Positions 1 through 8,859 of a DNA stretch of 64,000 nt are shown piece after piece (positions within the stretch are counted from its first letter, which is position 1; each line of letters opens with the position of its first letter). The position numbers were made by a program, and so were the translations under genes. The notes beneath the pieces were generated by a model. That model saw only the letters and a list, made by a program, of their open reading frames with translations, was not told the origin of the DNA and did not search any database. Origin of the DNA: Streptomyces sp. NBC_01549 (GTDB taxonomy: Bacteria > Actinomycetota > Actinomycetes > Streptomycetales > Streptomycetaceae); NCBI RefSeq assembly GCF_026339955.1, contig NZ_JAPEPW010000001.1:1178001-1242000 (forward strand), in the 5' to 3' direction.

Positions 1-359
1 ACGGCCCTGACGACGTGCCGCCCGAAGACCGGCTCCAGCATCTGCTTGACGGCACCAAGCCGTTCACCATGACCGGTTTCAAGGAGGCCCTTCTCACGAG
101 GGTTCTCTGCGTGATGTACCCCGACCGGTTCCTGACGATCCTCAAGTACACGACGGAGGCGGGCGGCAAGCGCGAGATCGCGCGAATGGTCTACGGACTG
201 GAGCTGCCGACACCCGAGTCGGTGAACTGGACCCTCGGCCGGCTCATCCTCTGGAGCAACGACCTCCTGAATGACCTCGTCGGCCAGGGCTTCGCCAACC
301 AGCAGCACGCCGCCGCGTTCCTGTGGTGGGCCAAGGATCAGGTCGAGGGACTTCAGTAG
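1..359 (+). pseudogene. C-terminal piece of an unidentified protein, cut by the window edge
   Basis: The frame is open from the left edge of the window, so the real start lies outside. The visible 119 or so residues include YPDRFLTILKYT and, near the end, AAAFLWWAKD. The pattern of a 'P-x-R-F' segment followed by a Lys/Arg-rich stretch and a terminal Trp-rich helix recalls the N-terminal recognition domain of McrB-like AAA proteins. Here the frame stops where an ATPase domain would be expected. The resemblance is weak and from memory. It may be a truncated remnant, because the next bases hold methyltransferase debris on the other strand. Confidence 0.4.
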
Positions 360-470
360 GTTGCCGTACATCGCCTGAGGGCCCTCGTAGCCCCCGATGG
401 GCTCTGCATGGCTGAACGCGAGCACGCCACCAGGGTTCAGCCGCTTCGCGATGAGCTCGCCGTGCCCGCG
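350..470 (-). pseudogene. Remnant of a SAM-dependent methyltransferase
   Basis: Reading the minus strand gives GELIAKRLNPGGVLAFSHAE followed by PIGGYEGPQAMYGN. This is the post-motif strand (R-L-x-P-G-G-x-L-x-F-S-H) of class I methyltransferases. No start codon and no AdoMet-binding N-terminal half is found upstream, so only about 40 codons survive. It overlaps the end of the preceding plus-strand fragment, as expected for degraded DNA rather than a gene. Confidence 0.5.
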
Positions 471-970
471 AAGGCGTCCACGACCGCCAGAGGGCTGTCC
501 CGAGTCGCCCTACCAGACGACGTCCGGCTCACCTTCGCGCAAGTCTCCCTACTCCAGTCTGCACGACGGCTCCGCGCGATGAACGCGGAGGGCGAGGTCG
601 TCGCCCTCCGACGCTGAGCGCCACCCCGAGGCCGTTCCCCCATGTGTATTGCGGGACCGCCAATTCCGCTTACGGCTGTCGGAACGACACAAGACCGAGA
701 TCGCTGATCGCAGCACCCGGACCGCCCGACCGGCGCCAGAACCCGGACTCGGCGAGAGAACTCCTGACTGTCCATCACGCACAGCTGTCCACCGGCTGTC
801 CAACGAAGATATCGAGACCTGACGGGCTCCGTGGTTCAGCCGAGCAAAACAGCAGGTCACAGCCTTGCGGCAGCCTATCGACAACAGCATGTGAAACGGC
901 GACCTACGCATTGCGATGCACAGACGGACAGTGCCGATTCGCCGAGATTCCAAGGTCAACGAAAACAAGA
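471..970. other. Gene-free interval
   Basis: About 500 bases with only short overlapping frames in several directions and no recognisable motif, ribosome site or repeat. It lies just outside the tRNA-derived attachment fragment and is probably degraded sequence. Confidence 0.5.
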
Positions 971-1000
971 AACCCCAGGTCAGAGGCCTAACCTGGGGTT
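971..1000 (-). terminator. Hairpin following the tRNA-Thr fragment
   Basis: A perfect 10-bp inverted repeat (AACCCCAGGT / ACCTGGGGTT) with a 10-nt loop starts 5 bases beyond the CCA end of the tRNA fragment on the minus strand. A hairpin this close to a tRNA 3' end is the usual tRNA terminator. Its retention shows that the fragment still has the original downstream flank of the tRNA gene. Confidence 0.75.
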
Positions 1001-1005
1001 CACCA

Positions 1006-1053
1006 TGGAGCCGCCTTCGGGATTCGAACCCGAGACCTACGCATTACGAGTGC
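1006..1053 (-). repeat. 3' fragment of tRNA-Thr(CGU): probable attachment site
   Basis: On the minus strand the sequence runs GCA-CTCGTAA-TGCGT (anticodon loop, anticodon CGT), then the variable loop, the T arm with GGTTCGAATCC, the acceptor strand AGGCGGC, a discriminator T and encoded CCA. This is the 3' half of a tRNA-Thr. The D arm and 5' acceptor strand are absent: identity stops inside the 5' side of the anticodon stem (TGCA where CGCA is needed). A lone tRNA 3' half with its terminator is what site-specific integration leaves at the end of an element distal to the restored tRNA. The intact tRNA and an integrase were not seen in this window. Confidence 0.8.
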
Positions 1054-1243
1054 AGTGCCGCGAACCGTACCGGAAGCACACGCCGCATCACCCAGAGACG
1101 ATCAGGCAGCCAGCGAGAGCAGCCATACCGGGCCAATCCGAAGCTCTGATGGATCCCCCAAGGCAAGCATGAATCCGACGAACGCTATGACGTGACCACA
1201 CTCGCCAAGATCGTGTTACGAGCTCAAAGCGTCGCGTCAGAAT

Positions 1244-1734
1244 TTACTGATCGGCGGAGGATCCCCAAGGATCATCCTCTACATTTTCATCGGAAATTTC
1301 AAAAGGTTTCCATTCGATGCAATTCGGAACTCTTCCTCCGGAGTGCAGGAACTCCTTCACCGCTTCCCTGACGAGAGAGATTGGAATTTCCGAATTATCT
1401 GGAAACTCAGTCCAATGCCCGGCGACATGATACGCGACGCCACTGCGGGAGTCGGGGGCACCAACTGAAGCAACGCGTCCGACCTCAGGCGCCGTGAAAG
1501 CCAATGCCCCCACCTGGAGCTCCCTACTGACTCCGACATACAGCTCGTGCTCCGGAATCCTACCGGTGTTCGAGGTCGATCCCTTGACAGGATATGCACC
1601 CCATCATGGAGCACCGGCCCGGTCAGCAGGGCGTCGATGACGCTATCCACGTCACCCGACGTGGAAAGCAGAACGGGGTTCTGCATGCTGGCGCGACGGT
1701 AACGTGCCTCCAGTCGGTTATCAGTCGCCATCAC
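1244..1734 (-). pseudogene. Imm1-type immunity protein, frameshifted
   Basis: Imm1 proteins neutralise secreted toxins of polymorphic toxin systems. The N-terminal part reads MATDNRLEARYRR...PVLLSTSGDVDSVIDALL...HDGVHILSRDRPRTP. The rest is in another frame: GRIPEHELYVGV, then RELQVGALAFTAPEVGRV, then SEIPISLVREAVKEFL and GGRVPNCIEWKP. Both parts fit one Imm1 protein of about 160 residues, so a one-base shift lies near 1560-1575. It begins 17 nt downstream of the preceding gene and would have been cotranscribed with the RHS toxin. A sequencing error is the alternative explanation. Confidence 0.75.
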
Positions 1735-1751
1735 GAGCCTGCTTTTAACAA

Positions 1752-2132
1752 TTACACCCGATCAGTGGCGGGGTCATCTCCGGAGAAAGTATTGACTCCG
1801 ATGCATCCGATTACTTTAAGCGAGTCCGGGTCAAGAAAGAGCTGAAAGTAATATCCCCCTCGATCACGATCGTTCACATAGGCGACCAGGAGGCCCTGCT
1901 CGCCCATTTGGCGGAGAATCGCGAGGGTCTCCGTGAACCCCAGCGTCTGCTTGCCACGCCTCTGCAGGTTTCTCTTCCTCGCCGAACAGATGCCCAGGAT
2001 CTCCACTGCTGGGACCGGGTCGAGCCAGAGATCGAAATGCGCTCCGGAGATCAGAGCATTCCTGGCAGCGACGCCAGCTTCGGTATCGAGCTCGAACGCA
2101 GCTAGCAATTCATCTCTGGATACGTTTTGCAT
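1752..2132 (-). CDS. Hypothetical protein, candidate cognate immunity protein of the RHS toxin
   Basis: 126 residues, no signal peptide or membrane segment. I do not recognise the family. The start MQNVSRDELL was chosen because AGGGGA lies 5-6 nt upstream and because its ATG is one base after the stop of the toxin frame (TGA at 2134-2136), an arrangement typical of a toxin-immunity junction. A central segment (EILGICSARKRNLQ, then LGFTETLAILRQMGEQG) and a beta-rich end (VAYVNDRDRGGYYFQLFLD) look like a folded, intact protein. Position argues that it protects against the toxin encoded just upstream. That role is an inference. Confidence 0.6.
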   Translation of the reverse strand: MQNVSRDELLAAFELDTEAGVAARNALISGAHFDLWLDPVPAVEILGICSARKRNLQRRGKQTLGFTETLAILRQMGEQGLLVAYVNDRDRGGYYFQLFLDPDSLKVIGCIGVNTFSGDDPATDRV

Positions 2133-2133
2133 C

Positions 2134-2490
2134 TCATTCCCCTGCAACGCTTTCCCAACTCTCTCCGAAATCGTAACTGACTTCCGGAGCTTGAAACTCT
2201 CCGACAATGAGGTGCTCGTCTTCATCCATATCGTACTCGGTACCGTGAATCTGAATGTTTCTCGACGGCCCGATTGCAGGATCTACATCCACCTCCCTGA
2301 CCCGCAATATGACACCCTCCCCAACTCACTCTTCGTTCAGCTCTTGGGCACCTTCCGTGGCCCTCTCAATATCATGCGTCCAAGATGTGAAGATGGAATC
2401 CGTTTGATTTCCACCCACATGCGATCTGATGTTGGAGTGGCCACCACGGGGAACCGCACGGCCTTGAGCTGCGGCATCGTAACCACGGTG
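2134..2490 (-). pseudogene. 3' end of the RHS C-terminal toxin domain, separated by the IS and carrying an in-frame stop
   Basis: Directly beyond the IS4 element the minus strand continues in the RHS frame: HRGYDAAAQGRAVPRGGH, then TDSIFTSWTHD. A TGA follows at 2326-2328. The same frame then runs on as VGEGVILRVREVD, IQIHGTEYDMDEDEHLIVGE and finally a TGA at 2134-2136. The residues before the IS (GDGYLYRGLAKG) plus this piece make a toxin of about 135 residues. YRG, a later TSW and a late acidic ExE-like stretch suggest the R-S-E pattern of ADP-ribosyltransferase-like toxins. That family assignment is an inference. Confidence 0.75.
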
Positions 2491-2500
2491 CCCCTTGGCG
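2491..2500. repeat. Target-site duplication, left copy
   Basis: CCCCTTGGCG abuts the left IS terminus. The identical copy abuts the right terminus at 4082-4091. Confidence 0.93.
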
Positions 2501-4081
2501 CAATGCCACTTATTTAAGAAACGGCCAGGATTTTGATGTGTGGCGGGTCCGGGTGGCGGGTTGTGGTTTCGGTTGGGAGCTTCTTCCTGTAGGCGTGGAC
2601 GTGGATGCGTTTGACGGCGCGTGGGCTACTGCGGTTCCTCCGGCAGGGGTTGAGTCTTTCGACGATTTCTGCGTGTGCTGCCTCAAGGGCGTTCATGAGG
2701 TGGCGAGGGGGAAAAGCCCGCCTGGTCCGTGACCTGACGTCGGATAATGCGCAGTGACCGCATGAAGGACAGTCTGTCGGGGTCGATGTCGGCCTGGTCG
2801 GCTGCCTCGCACATTAGATGCCGGACCGCGTAGTGAGTGAGGAGGAGTGCCCAGATCTCCTGCTCGATCATGTCCGGTGTCTTCGAGCGCAGTACGCCGC
2901 CACGGCCTCGCTGATGAGTTTTGATCTCGTCCAGGCTGGATTCGAATTCCCAGCGTTCGGCATAAGCGGCCGCAAGTTCAGCAGAACTTGCCTCATCGGG
3001 GTCCATGATGGTGGTGATCAGGCAGAAGATCTCTCCCTTGCCTTCACGATTCGTCACTTCGTATTCGATGACCCGGACCGGAATTCCGGACGGTTCCTCG
3101 ATGTTCGCCGTTCCGCGGTGTCGCTGGACCGCACGCCGACGACGGACCTTCGGGTCGAGCAGGAACGACTCGTACGACCCGTCCTTCAGGGGCCGCACCA
3201 CTGGCAGGTGAGGTCCGTCAGGCATGCGCCACAGCAGATCCGCGCCAGTAGCGGCGGCAGCTTCCCAAAGACGGTACGCATAAAATCCCCGGTCAGCGGT
3301 AACCAGCATGCCTGGTTCGAAGTCGACGACGAGTTCCCCGGCGAGAACACCTTCGTCCACGCGCCAGGGCCCCAGCCGTGCTGCCACCACGGCATGGGTC
3401 CCGCATTCGCCCAGCCCCACGATCTTCACCTGGGGAAAAGGCGCCGGATTCTTCGTCCCTCCCGACCGGCCGAACCTCGCGTCATTCGCAGAGGTGTCGG
3501 GAACATCCAGCACGAAACCGTCGATGGCCATCAGACGCCACCGCCCCAGCCACGCCCCTTGGGTGCCCCGCCGCGCACAGGGCAGTGCCACCCGCTCAAA
3601 CAGCACCCGCAACGGCTCCGGTCCCAGACGCCGGCGCGCCTGGGAAATTGCACCCGTCGTGGGAACTGTCCAGTCTTTGCGCCAGGTCCCCAGAAAACGC
3701 AGACCGTTAACGAGAAGCCGCATCACCTCCTCGTACGACTCGCCGAAGAACAGACACAAGCCCATCACGTAATAGACAACAACACGCGCCGGCAGCAGAC
3801 GTGACCGCTTTTCCGCCCGGCCCGTCTCGACGAGAACCTCATCGACCAGGTCACGGTCGACCAGGCGCGTCAGAACACCAACACCCACCCGGTCAGTTAG
3901 ACGCACGCCCGAAACTGCCGCCGAGTCATCCAGCACCCCACCCATAGGCGAGGAAGGTAGCCGGTCTTCTGGAAATAACAAAGCACCGGTACTTGGATAG
4001 TTGACCATCCACAGGCAGCCCGGGTGTGTCGCTGTGGAAATGTGGACGACTGGACACCAGTTACTTATCTAAGTGGCATTG
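2501..4081 (-). mobile_element. IS4-family insertion sequence, 1581 bp
   Basis: Both ends begin CAATGCCACTTA when read inward, followed by imperfectly matching bases containing TAAG and AAC, so the terminal inverted repeats are clear. It is flanked by a perfect 10-bp direct repeat, CCCCTTGGCG (2491-2500 and 4082-4091). This fits the longer target duplications of the IS4 group. The single long gene reads on the minus strand. The insertion splits the RHS toxin, and removing the IS plus one duplicate restores the toxin frame exactly. Confidence 0.93.
2514..4008 (-). pseudogene. IS4-family DDE transposase, frameshifted near the C-terminus
   Basis: The N-terminal part has the IS4 N-terminal-domain pattern (LLPARVVVYYVMGLCLFFGE, YEEVMRLL). 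The catalytic core shows DGFVLDVPDT, VTADRGFYAYRLW and a perfect Y-x2-R-x3-E-x6-K signature, YAERWEFESSLDEIK. The main frame breaks at 2683, just after VTDQAGF. The family-typical C-terminus continues in another frame as HLMNALEAAHAEIVERLNP to 2514. The switch falls in a TTTTCCCCC run (2707-2715 on the plus strand), so a one-base slip is likely. It could be a real inactivating mutation, a sequencing error or a slippery site. Confidence 0.85.
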
Positions 4082-7000
4082 CCCCTTGGCGAGACCGCGG
4101 TACAGATAGCCATCGCCGACATCACAAGCGCTATTGGTATTGTGAACCAGGACAGGAACGGTCCCCGCCAGCACATAGTACGTGTGGAGTTCCTGGACGG
4201 TGAGGTTCCAGCGGTTCGCCGTACCGGTTGTGGTGCGTGTCGTGACGACGTGGGCGTGACCGTCGGTTGCGGTGTTGAGGGCGTCACCGCGGCGGAGTTC
4301 GCCGGCCGGTTTCCAGGTGTGGGTGGTGTCGTCCCAGAACGGGTGGTTGGCGGTGGCGTGGAGGGTCGCCGTGTGTCCGTCCTTGTCGCGGACGGTGACG
4401 TCGAGCAGGTCCTTGTCGTGGTTGATCCAGATGTGCTGAACGGTGCGGGCGCCCTGGTGCTTGCCCGTCTTGGGGTCGGCCGACTCGACCTTGTCTCCGA
4501 CCTTGATCTTGCCGATCGCCTTGGTCTTGCCGCCGGCCATGAGGACGGGCGTAGAGGGGGAGAAACTGCAGCGGGCTGACGACTCCGTGGGCTTCGTACC
4601 CGCGTTCCCCGCTTCCGGTTTGCTCGGTTTGACCGCTTCGGTGGTGGCCTCTGCCGCATGTTCTTGCGCATTGGCGCGCTTGGCGGCGACCAGGTCGGCC
4701 GCGTCGTCGAGGGCTTCGCTCGCGGCACTTGCTTCGGCGCCGGCTGCCGCGGCGTCTGCTGTTCCCTCTTCGATGGCCCGCGCAGTGCCCGCGCTCACGC
4801 CCATGCCCACGACGCGGCCGCCGACGCCGACGCCGAGAAGCATGCTGCCGCCCGCGTCGGCATCCGCGGCGCCGGTGAACACTCCTGCGACACAGTCCAG
4901 GACACCGGTGCCGATGCACCACGTGGCGGCCGGGAGAACCACCATCCCGATGGCCGTGTAGATCAACTGTCCGCCGTCGTAGCTCTCGCACCGATCGGTG
5001 CCGAAGTCCTCGGGCTGGCAGGGGGTTTCACCGAGTGTCGGGGTCGGGGTCTGCGTCGAGGTGGGGGTCGGTCCCGTGGGCGGCGTCGGCGTGGTGGAGG
5101 GTGCGGGCGAGGCGGTGGAGCCACTGGAGGTCTTGGTGTCGCCGCCGCTGTGGTGCTTCTTCTTACCGCCGCCCGGGTAGCAAGCGTTGCCGTATGCGCC
5201 GCATGTCTGCGCCAGACCAGTGGGGTCGCTGCCGGTGCTGGGGTTGTCGCCTGCGTAGGTGTAGCCGCCCATCTGATTGGGGTCGCCCGCTTCGAAGATG
5301 GGGTCGGGGGTGAGGAAGCGGCCGGTGACGGGGTCGTAGTGGCGGGCGCCCATCAGGTCGAGGCCGGTCACGGGGTCGGCGGGCTGGCCGAGGTAGCCGT
5401 GGTTCTCGTCCGGTGCTACCCAGGAACTGGGTTTGGTGCCGCGGAGGTTGCCCCAGGGGTCGTAGGAGCGGCGGGTGACGGCAAGGGTGGTGGCGTCTAC
5501 GGCGGTGAGGGCGGTGCCCTGGCCGTTCGCGACCTGGTAGGTGACCGTGCCGGTGTTGGAGCGGGTGACGGTGGTGCCATCGGGCCCGGTGACGTTGCGC
5601 AGGCCGGTCCACGTCTTGGCGCTGACGTTGAGCGTGATCTGCTCGGCGCCGCCGAAGAGGTAGAGGATGCGGGTCTTGTCGACGCCGTCGACCGCGGCAG
5701 TCTGCTCGAGCAGGCCGCCCTTGGCGTCGTAGAGGTACTTGCTGGTGTTGGTATGGGTGCCGGAGGTCGTCGCGACGGACGCAGTACGGCCCTCGGCGTC
5801 GTAGGTGAAGGTCTGGCTCTGGCCGGCTGGGATAGCGCCGGTGGCGGCGTTGGTCCAGGTCTGGCCGCTGCCGCCGCAGGTGGCGAGGGTCAGCTGGGTG
5901 CCGGTGGTGGCGGAGGCGGCCGGGTCGGTCAGGCACATCGCGGTGTTGGCGTTGCTGACCAGGGTGCCGGTGGTGGTGACCTTCCACTTCTGGGTGGCGT
6001 CGGTCTTGCAGGTGTCGATCACGACGAGGGTGCCGCTGGTGGTGGCGTTGCCCGTGGTGTCCAGGCACATGCCGAGGACCTTCACCGTGCCGTCGGTGCC
6101 GATGGTCCACTTCTCGCTGGTGGCGCCGTTGCAGGTGTTGATCTGCACCTTGGTGCCGGCAGTGGTGGAGCCACCCGCGTCGTCGATGCACCGCTTGCCG
6201 CCGCCGGAGATGGTGAAGGCGCTGGTCAGCGGTCCGGTGGCGGTCACCTTTCGGCTGATGGTGTTCCCGGCGTTGACGTTGTTGTAGGCGGGGTCGGTGT
6301 AGGTGGAGGCGATGGCCGCCGTACCGATCGGGTTGGTGAGGGTTGTTGTCCCCGCCTGGTCGGGCAGGGTCGCTGACGCGGTGCCGTTCACGCCGGGGTA
6401 AGTGACGCTCTGGGTGGTGTCGTTGAGAGCGTTGCCGGTGGTGTCATGGTTGACCCTGCCGGTGCGGTCGCCGAGCTGGTCGTAGGTGTAGGTCTGCCAG
6501 TACGGGGCGGGGCCGCCGACTGTGCTGGCGGTGATGGGGGCGGTGGTGGTGGTCTGCACCCGTGCGGTGGTGCAGCCTCCGACCGCACCGGGCGTGGCCG
6601 CGTTCGGGTCGGTGATGCCGGCCGTGTCGGTCCAGGCGGCGGTCAGGCGCTGGAAGGAGTCGTAAGTGAAGCACTGGGTGTCGTGCGCGGTGTTGTTCTG
6701 CAGGTCGTCGACGCCGGTGAGTTCGCCAGCCGCGTTGTAGCGCAGGTTGGTGACGTCCAGGGCCGTGGCCGAGGTCTGCACCATGCTGCTGGACTGGGTG
6801 ACGCGCCCGGTGGTGGCGTCGTACTGGGCGAAGGTCGCCAACTCCTTACCCACCGGACCGTAGTTGGCCTGCAGCACGCGTCCGAACGCGTCATGGACGG
6901 CGGTGTCGAGGTAGGCGGGGGTGTTGGCGGAGTTGATGAAGCCGCCGATGCCGTCGAGGTTGCCCTGCTGGGTGTAGCCGTAGTCGATGTCCTCGGCCGG

Positions 7001-8040
7001 CAGGTTGCCGTCCGCCTGGTAGTGCGTGGTGGACAGCAGCCCGACGTTGGGGGTGTAGCGGGATGTGGAGGTGTAGGTGACGCTGCCACTGGTGGGTGCG
7101 CTGGACTGGCCGGCCGCGGCGAAGCCGTCGCCGGACGGGATCGTCAGCGTCGTCCCCAACGGCTGGTAGGCCGTGTTGTAACCGGTGACGGCCTGGGTGT
7201 ACGCCGATCCGGAGACGCCCCCGACGTAGCGGGTGGCTGAGGTCTCGTAGCCCTTCTCCAGGGTGTCGTACACGTGGGAGACCAGCAGCTTGGACTGGTC
7301 GGGAGTGGACGACCAAGCGGCGGCGTACTCGGCCGTGGCGCGGTTGTCCCAGTCGTAGGCGAAGGACAGTGCCTGGCCGCGGCCGTCGGTGATCTGGAGC
7401 AGGTTGCCGGCGATGTCGTACTTGTCGAAGGTGGTCTTGCCGGTGTTCGGGTCGGTCTGGGTCAGCTTCTGGCCGAGCAGGTTGTAGGTGTACGACCAGG
7501 CGTTGCCCGCGTTGTCCTTGATCGTGTCGACCTGGCCCGCGGGGGTGTAGGTGTACTTGGTGGTGGCGTCCGCGGCCGCGACGGCGCCTGCCGTGCCCTG
7601 CTTCCACAACATGGTGGTGCCGTTGGAAGCGACGACGGCCGTGGTGGAGTCGTTGCGGACCTGGAAGGTGGCGCCGGTGGTCGCGGTCAGGCCGGTGGTC
7701 CACAGCTGGGCCGCGGCCGTGCTGTAGACGACCAGGTTGCCGTCGGTGCCGAACTTGGCCCAGGCGCCGGCGTGGCCGGAGGTGCCCGACGACCAGATGG
7801 TCGCGCCGGTCGCCAGGGCGGACAGCACGAGGTTGCCGTCCGACTGCATCGTCAGGCGCACGCTGTCGGAGGTCAGCGACGTCCCCGAAGGGATCACCGA
7901 GCCTGCGGGCAGGGTGACGGTGGAGCCGGTGTTCTTCACCACCGTGCTGGTGGTCTGGCCGAGGGCGTTGGTGAAGGAGGCGGTGGAGCGGCCTCCGGCC
8001 GGTGCCGTGGTGTCGACCTCGTCGGCGCCCGGGACTGTCC
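4061..8040 (-). pseudogene. RHS-repeat polymorphic toxin with two lectin modules and a HINT domain, truncated at both ends
   Basis: Order from the 5' side: a bulb-type lectin module (LTMQSDGNLVLS, WAKFGTDGNLVVYS), RHS/YD repeats (NAWSYTYNLLGQKL, FDKYDIAGNL), and a ricin-B-type trefoil (CIDDAGGSTTAGTKVQINTC, then SEKWTI and TQKWKV). The RHS core end follows (GARHYDPVTGRFLTPDP), then an Ala/Gly-rich linker and a HINT domain (CSFSPSTPVLMAGG, ANHPFW, ending VPVLVHN). The toxin start GDGYLYRGLAKG precedes the IS4 end. The recognisable protein begins near 8040: no signal peptide or upstream shell is present, and the frame beyond reads antisense through the SDR gene. HINT domains release the C-terminal toxin in related systems. 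Non-functional as it stands. Confidence 0.88.
4082..4091. repeat. Target-site duplication, right copy
   Basis: CCCCTTGGCG directly follows the right IS terminus and equals the sequence at 2491-2500. Confidence 0.93.
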
Positions 8041-8075
8041 TAAAGATTGTGTATGCCCCGGTGTTGGGTTTTGAG

Positions 8076-8124
8076 CGTCGGTGTTCTGCCCTGCCGAGGT
8101 GAGGCGGCAGGGCAGAACACCGAC
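8076..8124 (-). terminator. 21-bp hairpin terminator of the SDR gene
   Basis: Two perfect 21-base arms (8076-8096 and 8104-8124) with a 7-base loop lie 16 bases after the SDR stop codon. No T-run follows, as is common for actinobacterial terminators. It may act on both strands. Confidence 0.8.
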
Positions 8125-8139
8125 GGCGCGGTGAGCGGG

Positions 8140-8859
8140 TCAGCCGAGCGAGACCAGACGCGCGCCCCCGTCGGTCTCGATGATGGTGCCGGTGAGGTTG
8201 GTATTGGTGGCGGCCAGGGCCACCACCTCGGCGATCTCCTGTGCCGAGGCGATGTGGCGGACCGGCAGAGTGGCGGCCGTTTGTGCGAAGTACTCGCGCT
8301 TGGCGTCTTCCGGCAGGCCGTTCCACCAGGGCGTGTCGACGAGCCCGGGAGAGACAGCGTTCACCCGTTTCGGAGCGAGTTCCGCGGCCAGCGGCCTGAC
8401 CAGGGCCTCGACGGCGCCGTTGAGCGCGGCGATGCCGGCGGTGCCCGGCATGCCGGTCCGCGCGGTGATGGCACTGAGCAGGGTGATCGACCCGTCCGGT
8501 GTGAGGTGCGGTAGGACCGCCTGGATCGTGGTGACGTGCGGCCAGAACTTGGCCTCGAACGCGCGTCGCAGCATCGTCAGGTCGAGATCGGCTACCGGCC
8601 CCGGCCCTTCGCTTCCGCCGGCCGCCAGGACCAGCCAGTCGATGCTGCCGGTCGCCTCGGCGAGGGCGGTCATCTCGTCAGGGTTTCCGGCGTCGGCCCG
8701 GTGCCCGACCAGTCCGGCGTCGGTGACGGCAAGGTCGTCAAGGCGCTCCTTGCTGCGGCCGGCGATGTGCACCGTGGCACCACGTGCCTGGAGCAGGCGG
8801 GCCGTTGCGAGCCCGATACCGGACGTTCCCCCGACCACGAGGGCAGTGCGCTGGAGCAT
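8140..8859 (-). CDS. SDR-family oxidoreductase lacking the usual Tyr-x3-Lys
   Basis: 239 residues. Residues 7-16 carry the Rossmann motif GGTSGIGLAT, and later LAAGG stands in for the NNAG strand. The catalytic region reads SAITARTGMPGTAGIAALNG. The serine is there, but the positions where Tyr and Lys are expected hold other residues, so classical SDR dehydrogenase chemistry is doubtful. The start has GAGGAG 7 nt upstream. It is divergent from the TetR gene across 48 bases, the standard layout for a TetR target. Substrate unknown. Confidence 0.85.
   Translation of the reverse strand: MLQRTALVVGGTSGIGLATARLLQARGATVHIAGRSKERLDDLAVTDAGLVGHRADAGNPDEMTALAEATGSIDWLVLAAGGSEGPGPVADLDLTMLRRAFEAKFWPHVTTIQAVLPHLTPDGSITLLSAITARTGMPGTAGIAALNGAVEALVRPLAAELAPKRVNAVSPGLVDTPWWNGLPEDAKREYFAQTAATLPVRHIASAQEIAEVVALAATNTNLTGTIIETDGGARLVSLG

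Noticed and set aside
1006..1085. Complete tRNA-Thr gene
   Set aside because: The D arm and 5' acceptor strand cannot be found. Pairing fails beyond the first three bases of the 5' anticodon stem.
2326..2328. TGA read as selenocysteine in the toxin
   Set aside because: No selenocysteine insertion element or selenoprotein family fits, and the gene is already broken by an IS. Nonsense mutation is simpler.
4658..6376. Long Gly/Val/Ala-rich plus-strand frame of 572 codons
   Set aside because: It is exactly antisense to the RHS gene, low in complexity and without motif or ribosome site. High-GC DNA gives such frames opposite real genes.
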